DNA from: an uncultured Lachnospiraceae bacterium
Lineage (GTDB): Bacteria > Bacillota > Clostridia > Lachnospirales > Lachnospiraceae
Direction: 5' to 3'
NCBI GenBank assembly: GCA_947575805.1
Contig: CANPOY010000005.1
Span: 1 to 64,000, forward strand
Length of the DNA stretch: 64,000 nt
Shown here: positions 41,928 through 51,547 of the stretch, piece after piece
Numbering within the stretch: the stretch's first letter is position 1
How the letters are laid out: the number at the start of each line of letters is the position of its first letter
The notes under the pieces: model-generated
Databases searched by the model: none
Told to the model about the DNA's origin: nothing
What the model saw: the letters and a program-made list of their open reading frames with translations, nothing else
Made by a program: the position numbers and the translations under genes

Positions 41928-43136
41928 TCACGCCGCAGCATTGCTGCCAGTCCTGGAGCTTTCTTTCATCCTTTCCCACATGAACAGCATCAGTCCTACG
42001 AAAAGCAGCAGATAGGCGGGATAGAGCCCGATGGAAACATGGGTGGCCAAAAGGCCGAACAGAGGCGGCATAAAGGTGGAGCCCAGATAAGCGCTTGCCA
42101 TTTGGACGCCGATAATGGCCTGAGAATTTTCCGCTCCGAAGTTATCAGGGGTGGAATGAATGATGGAAGGGTATATCGGCGCGCAGCCAAGGCCGATAAT
42201 GATCAGGCCTGCCAGGGCCGGAAAGTGGATGGGGAGGGGCAGCAGGATCAGGATAGCGCCGGCCAGGGCTGTCAGTGTCCCCAGGCGGATGAGCCTGCGG
42301 TCTCCCAGCCGGTCTGCCACAAAGCCGCTGAGGAAGCGTCCAAAGGTGATGCCCAGGTAAAACAGGGAAGCAAACATGGCGGCCGTCTCCGCGTCAATCC
42401 CCCGGTGCTGCACCAGATAGCTGCTGGCCCAGATGCCGGTGGTGGATTCCAGGGCGCAATAGGACCAGAAGGCGGCCAGCACCAGGGGGACGCCTTTTAT
42501 GCGCAGCATTCGGCTCATGGAGAGGGGCTTTTCGGCAGACCTTTTGCTGTCTGATACTGCGGAAGAGCCGACATTGGCAACGGCATTGACAGCGGCCTTT
42601 TTCCACAGGGGAAGACTCAGGAAAAGAATGGCGGTCAGCGTAATCTGCAGCGCGGATACAATGCGGAAGCCAAGATTCCAGCTGTGGCCGGTGAGTGCAT
42701 AGCCCATAATATATGGACTTACTGAGCAGCCAACGCCCCAGAAGCAGTGAAGCCAGCTCATATGCCGGGAAGCATAGTGGAGCGCCACGTAATTATTCAG
42801 GGAGGCGTCCACGGCGCCGGCTCCCAGACCGTAGGGAACGGTCCAGATGCAGAGCAGCAGGAAGGAGTCGGAAACGGAAAAGCCAAACAGTGCGGCAGCG
42901 GTAAGAAGAACGCTGACCGCGGTCACCAGTCCCGTGCCCAATTTTCGGGTAAGGCGGTCGGCAAGCAGGCTGGAAAGGATGGTACCGCCGGAGATCAGCA
43001 TGGTGAGGATGCCCATGCAGGACACGGGCACTTCCAGTTCCCGGTGCATAACGGGCCAGGCGGAACCTATAAGAGAGTCCGGCAGCCCCAGACTGATAAA
43101 AGCGATATAAATGATCACAAGTAATAGCGAATACAT
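41928..43136 (-). CDS. Major facilitator superfamily transporter
   Basis: 402 residues with about 12 helices. The MFS inter-helix signature LLADRLTRKLGTGL is near 58-71 and its repeat in the second half is GFVADRLGDRRLIRLG. It opens MYSLLLVIIYIAFISLGLPDSLIGSAWP, a form seen in the fucose-permease-like (FucP/YfkF) branch. Substrate unknown; sugar or drug export are both possible. RBS AGGAGGTTTTTC on the minus strand. Divergent from ybaK. Confidence 0.85.
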   Translation of the reverse strand: MYSLLLVIIYIAFISLGLPDSLIGSAWPVMHRELEVPVSCMGILTMLISGGTILSSLLADRLTRKLGTGLVTAVSVLLTAAALFGFSVSDSFLLLCIWTVPYGLGAGAVDASLNNYVALHYASRHMSWLHCFWGVGCSVSPYIMGYALTGHSWNLGFRIVSALQITLTAILFLSLPLWKKAAVNAVANVGSSAVSDSKRSAEKPLSMSRMLRIKGVPLVLAAFWSYCALESTTGIWASSYLVQHRGIDAETAAMFASLFYLGITFGRFLSGFVADRLGDRRLIRLGTLTALAGAILILLPLPIHFPALAGLIIIGLGCAPIYPSIIHSTPDNFGAENSQAIIGVQMASAYLGSTFMPPLFGLLATHVSIGLYPAYLLLFVGLMLFMWERMKESSRTGSNAAA

Positions 43137-43186
43137 GAAAAACCTCCTGAATTTTCAGAATCTTTTGTGGCAGTATGGGAAAAGCT

Positions 43187-43216
43187 ATGCTATACTGAAC
43201 ATGGCAAGTATAGCAT
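43187..43216. promoter_or_regulatory. Perfect 10-bp dyad over the MFS promoter
   Basis: ATGCTATACT (43187-43196) and AGTATAGCAT (43207-43216) are exact inverted copies with a 10-bp spacer. Each arm contains a -10-like TATACT, one per strand. This is the shape of an operator for a dimeric repressor; no regulator gene is adjacent. Confidence 0.65.
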
Positions 43217-43235
43217 GAAAAACTGTGTTTGTAAA
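43207..43235 (-). promoter_or_regulatory. Minus-strand promoter for the MFS gene
   Basis: TTTACA (43235-43230), 17-bp spacer, TATACT (43212-43207), leader of about 65 nt. The -10 lies inside the right arm of the dyad. Confidence 0.6.
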
Positions 43236-43347
43236 ACAAAGTTGAAACCAGGAAGATTGATCTGCGTAAAGCGCAGGAACCGACAGCCGGTGAGAAGCAG
43301 CGAAAGGCATATATGCTGCAGATTTTATGACTTTAGAGGAGGCAGAC

Positions 43348-43836
43348 GTGGCAAAACAGAAGGAAGTGAAGACCAACGCCATGCGGATGCTGGAGTCCCT
43401 GGGGATTCCCTTTAAGCATTATACCTATGAATGTGAGGAATTTGTAGATGGGCTGCAGATTGCGGATATCCTGGGCCAGCCTTATGAAAAGGTGTACAAG
43501 ACGCTGGTGACTGTGGGAAACAGTAAGAATTATTTTGTTTTCGTGATTCCCATTGCGGGGGAGCTGGATTTGAAGGCGGCAGCAAGAAGCGTGGGTGAAA
43601 AGAGCGTGGAGATGATCCATGTGAAGGACATCAACGCCGTCACCGGCTATATCCGCGGCGGCTGTACTGCAGTTGGCATGAAGAAGCAGTACGTGACCCG
43701 CATTGACAGCTCGGCGGAAGTTCTGGAGAATATCATTGTCAGCGGCGGGCGCATCGGCTCTCAGCTGGAGCTTGCGCCGTCGGATCTGGCGAGAGCTGCG
43801 GGGGCGGAGTTTGCCGACATCGTGCGTAAGGCCTGA
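43348..43836 (+). CDS. ybaK: Cys-tRNA(Pro) deacylase YbaK/EbsC family
   Basis: 162 residues from GTG 43348, chosen for the RBS GAGGAGG five bases upstream; an in-frame ATG at 43327 lacks one. YbaK hydrolyses cysteine mischarged on tRNA-Pro. Family features seen: NAMRMLESLGIPFKHYTYE, the catalytic-region KTLVT, DLKAAARSVGEKSVEMI, and the GYIRGGCTAVGMKK substrate loop. Monocistronic. Confidence 0.9.
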   Translation: MAKQKEVKTNAMRMLESLGIPFKHYTYECEEFVDGLQIADILGQPYEKVYKTLVTVGNSKNYFVFVIPIAGELDLKAAARSVGEKSVEMIHVKDINAVTGYIRGGCTAVGMKKQYVTRIDSSAEVLENIIVSGGRIGSQLELAPSDLARAAGAEFADIVRKA

Positions 43837-44004
43837 AGGGCGGCAGGGAACACCGCGGGAGTTGCGAGATTACGGCAAGCTGATCAGATATTTCAGGAAA
43901 ACGTAAAGAACATAAGGAATTGAAAAATAGGTATAGCAGGGAAAGATTCTGCGGTAGCAAAACGCGGAATAGAATAAACGGAAGGATAACGGAAGTAAAG
44001 ATAG

Positions 44005-45363
44005 ATGAATGACGAGAGAATGAACGAATCGGAAGCAGAGCGGAGCGCACGCCGCAGGCGAAGAATCGAGGAGATGAAAAGGGAAAAGAAACGGGCGGAG
44101 CTGATACAGAGAAAGGTGCTGCCTGTAACGGCACTGGCACTTTTGATTTTGGCGGTGACTGCCGCCGGGGCAATTGCCGGAAACCGCAGAGAAAAGCAGG
44201 ATGAAAGCAATGGAGCAAAATATGCTGCGGCCGGCAGCAACGGTACGGAGAACAATAGAGAGATTGCCATGATTACAATGCCGCCGGATAATGCCGATGA
44301 TGAAACTGCGCCTGGGAATCCGGACGCTAATCCAAATGCCGGAGCTCCGGGAGACGGCAGCCCGAACGGGGAGAATACCGACGGTGAAATTCCGGTCACT
44401 CCCGGCCGGATCAATGTTGTGAGCAATGCTTTCGGCGCAGGTACGGGAAGTCTGGCGGCACAGATTACGCCGGAGGATCAGGACGACGGGAAGGAAGGAG
44501 GCGAGAGTCTTCAGCCGGAGGTCTACGAGGCAGTGAGTACGGCGTACACTACGGGGTTTGCGGACAGTGTAATCAGCGAGTACGGGATAGTGATTGACGT
44601 GGAGAACGGTGCCATATTGGCTCAAAGAAATGCCAAGACAGGCATGAGCCCGGCATCCATGACGAAAGTGCTGACGATTCTGACCGCGGCGGATGCGCTG
44701 GGAATTGGCGGAGAGGATTGGGCAAACAATCCCATACTGGATGATACATTTGAGATTACAATAGATATAACGGATTACAGCTTTGTCAACCGCTGCAGCA
44801 ATGTGGGATTTGAAGTGGGAGAAAGGGTGACGGTCAGGGATCTTTTCTATGGGACGATCCTGCCCTCCGGCGCGGATGCGGCGGTGGGCCTTGCCTGCTA
44901 TGTGTCCGGATCTCATGAAGCGTTTGTGGAATTGATGAATCAGAAGCTGAATGAGCTTGGCCTGTCCGGTTCCACTCATTTTACCAACTGCGTGGGGCTC
45001 TATGACAAAGATCATTACAGTACCGTGTATGATATTGCGGTCATATTAAAGACCGCGGCTGATAATCCGTTCTGTCGTGAGGTATTGTCGGCACACACAT
45101 ACAATACTGCCGTTAATGACCGGCACCCGAAAGGGCTCCTGGTCTCCAACTGGTTTCTGCGCCGGATCGAGGACAAGGATACCCACGGGGAAGTGATCTG
45201 TGCCAAAACAGGTTATGTGAATCAGTCAAAAAGCTGTGCGGCAAGCCTGGCGGCGGATGTGCACGGAAAAGAGTATATCTGCGTTACGGCAGGAGCCGGT
45301 GGCTCCTGGCCGTGTATTAACGATCATGTGGCATTGTATCAGACCTGGCTTGCAGGGGAGTGA
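44005..45363 (+). CDS. D-alanyl-D-alanine carboxypeptidase (DacF-like, peptidase S11)
   Basis: 452 residues. A short basic cytoplasmic tail, one TM helix (VLPVTALALLILAVTAAGAIAG, about 39-60) and a disordered Asn/Gly/Pro-rich linker (about 65-175) precede the S11 domain. Active-site motifs: S218-M-T-K221, S288-G-A (the usual SxN position has Ala) and K401-T-G. It trims the terminal D-Ala of stem peptides outside the membrane. The last 25 bp overlap the end of the convergent regulator gene. Start ATG 44005 has only a weak RBS. Confidence 0.87.
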   Translation: MNDERMNESEAERSARRRRRIEEMKREKKRAELIQRKVLPVTALALLILAVTAAGAIAGNRREKQDESNGAKYAAAGSNGTENNREIAMITMPPDNADDETAPGNPDANPNAGAPGDGSPNGENTDGEIPVTPGRINVVSNAFGAGTGSLAAQITPEDQDDGKEGGESLQPEVYEAVSTAYTTGFADSVISEYGIVIDVENGAILAQRNAKTGMSPASMTKVLTILTAADALGIGGEDWANNPILDDTFEITIDITDYSFVNRCSNVGFEVGERVTVRDLFYGTILPSGADAAVGLACYVSGSHEAFVELMNQKLNELGLSGSTHFTNCVGLYDKDHYSTVYDIAVILKTAADNPFCREVLSAHTYNTAVNDRHPKGLLVSNWFLRRIEDKDTHGEVICAKTGYVNQSKSCAASLAADVHGKEYICVTAGAGGSWPCINDHVALYQTWLAGE

Positions 45364-46304
45364 ACGCCCTGTTCATTGGATTCCCTGCCGGAATCCTCGT
45401 AGTATGCCTTGACCCGGATTGCCTGGCTGTAATCGCCGAAATTCTCACCAAACAGGGTTAGACCGCCGCAGTTGGCAGTATCCTGAGGAACGGAAAATGT
45501 GAAACTGATTGAGCTGTTGTGATCTATATGCAGATCCCGGATATTTGTCTTTGAGATGCGCAGCGTGCCATCGATGAAAGTGCCGCTTTCGTTGATGATC
45601 AGGGACTTCAGCAGTCCGTACTGGTTCAGCAGCTCAGGCCACCAGTAAGGTGAGATAATGCCTCTGCGGGCGCCGTAATCTCCCGGACTGATCCATTTTC
45701 CCAACGGAACGTCATTGATGGAAAAGTGGATGTCACTGGGATAATCCTCGTTAAACTCCGGACATTCCGAGGAGATTTCGAAGGAGATCTGCAGCTCGTG
45801 CAGGGACTGCCCGGGGTTCAGACGGTTGGGAAGGCTGTAAGTCAGGCTGCCATAGCCGATCCAGATAATATCTGCGTCAAAGCGTTCCGGGTAAGAAAAG
45901 ACCTTGGGATTATCCAGGTCGCCGATGATGTTGGCCGGGGTTGCCAGCCCGCAGGTGGGATGCACGTCGCAGGAGATGTAGTGGCCTACGGAGATGTCGT
46001 CGGTATAGCAGTGTCTGGGCTTTGCCTGGGGTGCCATATCCACCAGCAGCCGGGAGTAGACAGGCCGCACAATTTTCATCACGCCCCTTTTCCCGGAAGT
46101 GGTGTGTATTGCTACCAGCCCGGCGTCCTCCAGTTTGCTGACATGCAGTGAAATAGCGCTGTTGGTCAGGTTCAGGGCCTTGGCCAGATCGTTCATGCTC
46201 ATCTGATCGTCCGCATAGACCAGCTCCATGATGCGAAGCCTCATGGGAGTACTCAGAGCCTTGAAAATTTCCTCTGCTTCGGAAAGGGAATGTAAGTATA
46301 ACAT
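45339..46304 (-). CDS. ArsR-family regulator with large C-terminal domain, probable controller of the GH43 locus
   Basis: 321 residues from ATG 46304 (RBS GGAGGCCGAAA). Winged HTH at about 1-90: AEEIFKALSTPMRLRIMELVYADDQMSMNDLAKALNLTNSAISLHVSKLEDAGLV. No metal-binding Cys cluster typical of ArsR/SmtB sensors is visible in the HTH. The remaining 220 residues are not a known ligand domain to me; they contain HYISCDVHPTCGL and several aromatic strand-like segments. It is divergent from the carbohydrate locus with a 425-bp gap holding a palindrome. It is likely a repressor or activator answering to a sugar. The 3' end overlaps the carboxypeptidase gene by 25 bp. Confidence 0.82.
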   Translation of the reverse strand: MLYLHSLSEAEEIFKALSTPMRLRIMELVYADDQMSMNDLAKALNLTNSAISLHVSKLEDAGLVAIHTTSGKRGVMKIVRPVYSRLLVDMAPQAKPRHCYTDDISVGHYISCDVHPTCGLATPANIIGDLDNPKVFSYPERFDADIIWIGYGSLTYSLPNRLNPGQSLHELQISFEISSECPEFNEDYPSDIHFSINDVPLGKWISPGDYGARRGIISPYWWPELLNQYGLLKSLIINESGTFIDGTLRISKTNIRDLHIDHNSSISFTFSVPQDTANCGGLTLFGENFGDYSQAIRVKAYYEDSGRESNEQGVHSPASQV

Positions 46305-46729
46305 TTTCGGCCTCCAATCCATATCATATACGCTGATTATAATCAGACGAAAAAGTTAAGTCAATACATAAATAGTCAAAAAATAGCACAAATCTTCCAA
46401 TGGCATAATTCCACCTTAAATTATTGTACAATATAGACAAAAATAAATAATTATTTTTGGATACCAAGAAACAAAATGCCTGTTGATTGTTGGAAGTGAA
46501 TGTGGTAAGTTAATGGTAAAGTTAAGCGAATGCAGCAGTAATTAAGTGAAAACTTAAAGAAAACAGAAATAAACCGCTTTCAAAAGTAAAAATAAAGCAA
46601 GCACTTAAAAAATGACTTAAATGTATGTACAAAGTGCACGGCTGATAAAGAAATGACATGCTTTTTTCGGCGAACTGCTGAGCAATGCGAAGCAGGAAAA
46701 AGAGCGGCAATAGAGTAAGGAGGTTTTCC
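46305..46729. promoter_or_regulatory. 425-bp divergent regulatory region of the carbohydrate locus
   Basis: AT-rich and without an ORF bearing an RBS. It contains a perfect inverted repeat, CAAAAATAA (46438-46446) and TTATTTTTG (46451-46459), around a 4-bp centre, a good candidate operator for the adjacent HTH regulator. No consensus sigma-A promoter stood out; a weak TTGATT ... TAAGTT pair with 17-bp spacing lies near 46483-46511. A long untranslated leader before the binding-protein gene is likely. Confidence 0.5.
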
Positions 46730-49699
46730 ATGGTGCGTAGAAAGTATGAAAGGATGATAGCGTCGATACTGACAGCTGTAATGGCAGTGGGGGGGGCGAT
46801 TTCGGCAGGAAACACCGGATTTATCTCCCGGGCGGAAGAAGCAGAGGGCCGGACGACAGAAGCGGAAGGCTTCAGCATTGAGAGACTTTCTTCCAATTAT
46901 ACGAAGGTCAGCGCAGGATATAAGGCGGCTGATTACCGGGGCGGTGAGAAGAGCTTTTCCCTGGAAAACGTAATCAATAAAGAGGATATATCTGTGCTCA
47001 CATCAGATAATCATGGCTATGAGGGCCAGGTTGCGGATGTGGAGCCCGGTATGTCCCTGCGTCTGAATATAGAAGCACCCGAGACAGCGCTCTACTGGAT
47101 CGGGTTTGACTATCTGTCTTATGATGAATCTATTCTTCCCGTTGAGTTTTCCGTGAAAATTGACGGGGAATATCCTTTTTATGAAACAAGAAACTTAAAT
47201 TTTGAAACTACCTGGGTGCAGAGCGAGGGCATATCTTTGGACAGATACGGCAATGAGATCGTGTCCATGCCTTCCAAGCTGATACAGTGGGAGACCAAGT
47301 ATCTGGGCGACAGTAGCTATCGTTATGCCGGCCCGCTAAAGGTCGAGCTGGAAAAAGGCACTCATGAGATGGAAATTGAAGTCAGCGAGGGAAGGTTTCT
47401 GCTGGGAGACATTGTCCTGCATGCGCCGGAGATTGTAGCGGAGTACACCGGTTCCCAGGCTGCGCCGGGAGAGGCGCTGACTACCATCCAGGGCGAAAAC
47501 TTCTATATGAGAAACGATTCTTCCATTCACGCGACCAGCGAGTATGACGGAGCGCTCTATCCCCTGTCAACCGGAGAGACGGTGCTGAACACGGTGGACG
47601 GTGATTCCTTCAAAAAGGCAGGACAGACCATTACCTGGCAGTTTGATGTAAATGCAGACGGTTATTATTATATGGCGATGAATTATCGCCAGGCTGACAA
47701 AAATAACTTTCCCGTGTTCGTGGATTTTCGGATAGACGGTGAGATACCGAACGCTGCATTCCAGAGTTATCCGGTTGAATCCGCCAATAAGTACACCACC
47801 AGATCCCTTCAGGACGAAGAAGGCAATAGGTTAAGCGTTTATTTAACAAAAGGAGAACATACGCTTTCGGCTACGATCAGTGCGGAAAACCTTTGCTACG
47901 TACTGGAGCAGGTGGATGAAATCATGAACGGCATTAATGATCTGTCCCTTGAGGTCACGAAGGTTGCAGGCACCAATAAAGACAAGTACAGGGATCTGAA
48001 GCTGACAAGATACATACCGGATGTCCAGACCAGGCTGTATGGCTGGGTAGACCGGCTCTACGAGCTGGCGGAATTCGCGACGCAGTATGCAGACGTAAAG
48101 GATGCGGAGGATGTGGCGGCTTTCGGCTATCTCATTATAGCGGCAAAGCAGTTAAAAACCCTGGGAGACGAGCCGGACGAACTGATCTACCGTGTGGCGG
48201 AGCTTTCCACCAGTGTGAATTCCATTAATACACAGATAGCTAACTTTGTAGATCTGATTAATAACAACAAGCTTTCCATAGACAGAATATATTTTTATCA
48301 GGAAGATGCAAAACTGCCTAAGAAGCTGAATGTATTTCAGCGCGCGGGGCTATCAATCCAGCGTTTCGGGCATTCCTTCTTCGGGACATCTTACTCCGCC
48401 AGCAATACGGACGCTTCCCACCTGCAGGTGTGGGTGAACCGTCCCAGGCAGTATGTGGAGATCATGCAGAAGATGATTGACGAGCAGTTTACGGCGAGCA
48501 CGGGTATTCAGGTGGATCTTTCCATTATGACGGATCCTCAGAAGCTGGTTCTTGCCAACGCCTCCGGCGACACACCGGATATTGCCACGGGAATCAATTA
48601 TTCCATTCCTTTTGAGCTGGGAATCCGGGGAGCGCTGGTGGATCTGACCAAATTTGATAATTATAAGGAAGTCTTCGGCAGATACAGCGAGGGCATTCTG
48701 GTATCCTCGGTGATCGGCGACGGTTTCTACTCTCTGCCGGAGACCATGAACTTTTACGTGATGTTCTGCAGGACGGATATTCTGGAGAAGCTGGGATTGG
48801 AGGCGCCTGAGACCATGGATGATCTGATTGCCATGCTGCCTGATCTGCAGATGCGGGGTCTGAATGTTTACTATCCTACGGCGTCCATGCTGGTCATGCG
48901 GAATTTCCATGGCACCACGCCTCTGCTTTTCCAGCATGGCGGCGCTCTCTATGGGGATACGGCCCAGGAAATCGAAGTCAACAGCGAAACGTCCATAGAG
49001 GGTCTGACTGCCCTGACGGAATTGTTTACTCTGTATAATCTGCCGGTGGATATACCCAATTTCTACCAGCATTTCAGAAACGGCGACCTGCCCATCGGGA
49101 TAGCGGATTTCAACGCCTATAACCTGATCCTCAACGCGGCGCCGGAGATTGCGAATTCCTGGAATATTGCCCTGATTCCCGGAGCGGTTGACGAGGAGAC
49201 CGGTGAGATTTACCGTTACATGTCAGGCGGCGCGGAGAGTACGGTGATGTTTGCCTCGGATGATAAGCGGGAGCAGCAGGCATGGGAGTTTATGGACTGG
49301 TGGTCCAGTGCGGATGTGCAGGCGGAGTTCGGACAGATGCTTCAGATTATGTACGGCGACGAGTACATCTGGCCCACGGCCAACATGGAGGCATTCGGCA
49401 AGCTGCCGTTCCCCACGGCCCACAAGGATATTATCATGGAGCAGGCATCTCATATTCTCGAAGCGCCAAGGCTTCTGGGCAGCTATATGATGGAGCGTGA
49501 GATCAGTAACTCCTTCAACGACATCGTGGTAAACGGCCATACACTGCGGGCACGTATCGACAAGGCGGTAAAGACGGTGGAGCGGGAGACGGAGCGGAAG
49601 CTGGAAGAATTCGGATACATAGACAGTGAAGGAAATGTGCTTAAGGAGTATAAGGTGCCTTCGGTGGAAGCAGTAAGGAGAATTTTTGAGACCAAATAA
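46730..49699 (+). CDS. Very large extracellular solute-binding protein with N-terminal carbohydrate-binding-like modules
   Basis: 989 residues from ATG 46730 (RBS AAGGAGG); the usual sugar-binding protein is 420-560. Signal peptide (RMIASILTAVMAVGGAISA) without a lipobox Cys. Residues about 60-220 and 240-400 look like two related beta-sandwich modules (both contain an aromatic-rich YWIGFDYLSYDESILPVEF or YYMAMNYRQADKNNFPVFV segment followed by D-x-R/K-I-D-G-E-x-P). A helical linker covers about 410-540. The type 1 periplasmic-binding fold follows at about 560-960 (ASGDTPDIATG, FYVMFCRTDILEKLGLEAPETMDDL, WEFMDWWSSADVQAEFG). It delivers a glycan to the following permeases and may hold polymers at the surface. 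Confidence 0.87.
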   Translation: MVRRKYERMIASILTAVMAVGGAISAGNTGFISRAEEAEGRTTEAEGFSIERLSSNYTKVSAGYKAADYRGGEKSFSLENVINKEDISVLTSDNHGYEGQVADVEPGMSLRLNIEAPETALYWIGFDYLSYDESILPVEFSVKIDGEYPFYETRNLNFETTWVQSEGISLDRYGNEIVSMPSKLIQWETKYLGDSSYRYAGPLKVELEKGTHEMEIEVSEGRFLLGDIVLHAPEIVAEYTGSQAAPGEALTTIQGENFYMRNDSSIHATSEYDGALYPLSTGETVLNTVDGDSFKKAGQTITWQFDVNADGYYYMAMNYRQADKNNFPVFVDFRIDGEIPNAAFQSYPVESANKYTTRSLQDEEGNRLSVYLTKGEHTLSATISAENLCYVLEQVDEIMNGINDLSLEVTKVAGTNKDKYRDLKLTRYIPDVQTRLYGWVDRLYELAEFATQYADVKDAEDVAAFGYLIIAAKQLKTLGDEPDELIYRVAELSTSVNSINTQIANFVDLINNNKLSIDRIYFYQEDAKLPKKLNVFQRAGLSIQRFGHSFFGTSYSASNTDASHLQVWVNRPRQYVEIMQKMIDEQFTASTGIQVDLSIMTDPQKLVLANASGDTPDIATGINYSIPFELGIRGALVDLTKFDNYKEVFGRYSEGILVSSVIGDGFYSLPETMNFYVMFCRTDILEKLGLEAPETMDDLIAMLPDLQMRGLNVYYPTASMLVMRNFHGTTPLLFQHGGALYGDTAQEIEVNSETSIEGLTALTELFTLYNLPVDIPNFYQHFRNGDLPIGIADFNAYNLILNAAPEIANSWNIALIPGAVDEETGEIYRYMSGGAESTVMFASDDKREQQAWEFMDWWSSADVQAEFGQMLQIMYGDEYIWPTANMEAFGKLPFPTAHKDIIMEQASHILEAPRLLGSYMMEREISNSFNDIVVNGHTLRARIDKAVKTVERETERKLEEFGYIDSEGNVLKEYKVPSVEAVRRIFETK

Positions 49700-49729
49700 C
49701 AAAACGGATATTTTGGAATGGAGGAAACC

Positions 49730-50638
49730 ATGAAGAAATCAACCAAAATCAGCAGAAGGGAACGTTCCAATAAGGCAGGATACCTGTTTCTTCTTCCTTA
49801 TGCTCTTCTGTTTACAATTTTCATCCTGACTCCGGTGTGCCTGGCAGTGGTTCTTTCCTTTACGAACTTTAATGTGATCCAGTTTCCGAAGCCGGTGGGA
49901 TTCCTGAATTACATCAACCTGGTTACCAGTGACGAGGTGTTTATGCAGTATGTCCTGCCTAACACGGTGAAGTACGCGATCATCGTCGGTGTGGGAGGCT
50001 ATTGTCTGTCCTTCCTGCTGGCCTGGGCGCTGGCGAATCTGCCGGGTAAACTGAGAACAGTGCTGGCATTGATCCTTTACTCGCCCAGCATGACGGCAGG
50101 TGTGGCTATGACGGTGCTCTGGAAGATCATGTTCACCGGCGACCAGACGGGGTACATAAACAGTTGGCTGATGGATCTGGGAGTCATTAACGAACCGATT
50201 ATATGGCTGGTAAACGCGAACTATCTGCTGCCCATTGTCATTATCATCGGTCTGTGGAGCAGTATGGGCGTGGGCTTTCTGGCGATCCTGGCCGGAATCC
50301 TGAACACGGATGAGAGCCTATATGAGGCGGCGGCTATCGACGGTGTCAAGAACCGGTTCCAGGAGATGATTTATGTCACCATCCCCAGCATGAAGCCTCA
50401 GATGTTGTTTGCGGCGGTCATGCAGATTGTGGGAGCCTTTCAGAACGGCCAGGTGGCATCCATGCTGGCAGGCAACCCCACACCGGGTTATGCGGCTCAG
50501 CTGATAGTAAACCATATTGAAGACTATGGCTTTATCCGTTACGAAATGGGATATGCTGCGGCTGTTTCCGTAGCACTGCTGCTGATTGTCAATGTATTCT
50601 CGAAAATAGCCAACAAGCTGTTCGGTGAGAAGGATTAA
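49730..50638 (+). CDS. Carbohydrate ABC transporter permease (UgpA/LplB type)
   Basis: 302 residues, six helices. The inner-membrane-component EAA loop is [25 protein letters not shown] near 205-229. ATG 49730 behind GGAGGAAACC; the frame is open from 49718. First permease of the first importer pair, 30 bp after the large binding protein. Confidence 0.9.
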   Translation: MKKSTKISRRERSNKAGYLFLLPYALLFTIFILTPVCLAVVLSFTNFNVIQFPKPVGFLNYINLVTSDEVFMQYVLPNTVKYAIIVGVGGYCLSFLLAWALANLPGKLRTVLALILYSPSMTAGVAMTVLWKIMFTGDQTGYINSWLMDLGVINEPIIWLVNANYLLPIVIIIGLWSSMGVGFLAILAGILNTDESLYEAAAIDGVKNRFQEMIYVTIPSMKPQMLFAAVMQIVGAFQNGQVASMLAGNPTPGYAAQLIVNHIEDYGFIRYEMGYAAAVSVALLLIVNVFSKIANKLFGEKD

Positions 50639-50650
50639 AGGAGGAAGAAG

Positions 50651-51526
50651 ATGGCTTACAAAGGGAACGGGATTAATCCAAAGAAATTTGAAAAAGGTCA
50701 GATCAAGATCCTGCTGATGGTGCTTCCTCTGGTAATTATAACGGGACTGCCTATTGTGTTCATCGTCTTCCACGCGTTTAAGCCCATGGAAGAGCTGTTC
50801 GCCTTCCCGCCGAAGTTTATCACCACGAATCCCACGCTGGATAATTTCCGCAAGCTGTTTAAGGCTTCCCGCACGGCGGGCATACCGCTTTCCAAGTATG
50901 TGTTTAACAGCCTGCTGATCACCGGGGCGGTGGTATTCTCTTCCCTGGTCTTTACCACATCGGCAGCATATGCCCTGTCGAAGCTGAAGTTCAAGGGCAG
51001 GTTCGCCTTGATGAATATCAACCAGCTGGCCCTGATGTTTGTACCCGTGGCGGTGATGATTCCCAGGTATCTGGTGGTCAACGTGCTGCATATGACAAAC
51101 ACCTACTGGGCACAGATTCTGCCGCTGATTCCTTTGCCGGTGGCGCTGTTTCTGGTGAAGCAGTTTGTGGACCAGGTGCCGGATTCGCTGATCGAGGCGG
51201 CCTATATGGACGGGGCGAAGGAGCTGCAGATTTACACAAAGGTGATTCTGCCGCTGATCAAGCCCGCTATTGCCACTGCCGCGATCCTGGTTTTCCAGCA
51301 GGTGTGGACCAACATGGAGGCTTCCAATTATTACGTAAATGACGACGGCCTGAAGACACTGGCATTTTATATGAATACGCTGACCAGCACTACCACCAAT
51401 AATACCGTGGCCGGCCAGGGTGTGGCGGCGGCAGCCTCACTGATCATGTTTGTGCCCAATCTGGTGCTGTTCTGCATCCTGCAGAAGAACGTCATGAATA
51501 CCATGGCGCACTCCGGTATCAAGTAA
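50651..51526 (+). CDS. Carbohydrate ABC transporter permease (UgpE/LplC type)
   Basis: 291 residues, six helices. EAA loop: EAAYMDGAKELQIYTKVILPLIKP near 178-201. Starts 12 bp after its partner with RBS AAAGGAGGAAG. No ATPase gene follows; a shared MsmX-type ATPase elsewhere in the genome would be needed. Confidence 0.9.
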   Translation: MAYKGNGINPKKFEKGQIKILLMVLPLVIITGLPIVFIVFHAFKPMEELFAFPPKFITTNPTLDNFRKLFKASRTAGIPLSKYVFNSLLITGAVVFSSLVFTTSAAYALSKLKFKGRFALMNINQLALMFVPVAVMIPRYLVVNVLHMTNTYWAQILPLIPLPVALFLVKQFVDQVPDSLIEAAYMDGAKELQIYTKVILPLIKPAIATAAILVFQQVWTNMEASNYYVNDDGLKTLAFYMNTLTSTTTNNTVAGQGVAAAASLIMFVPNLVLFCILQKNVMNTMAHSGIK

Positions 51527-51547
51527 ACAGGAAAGGTGAGTAGATTG

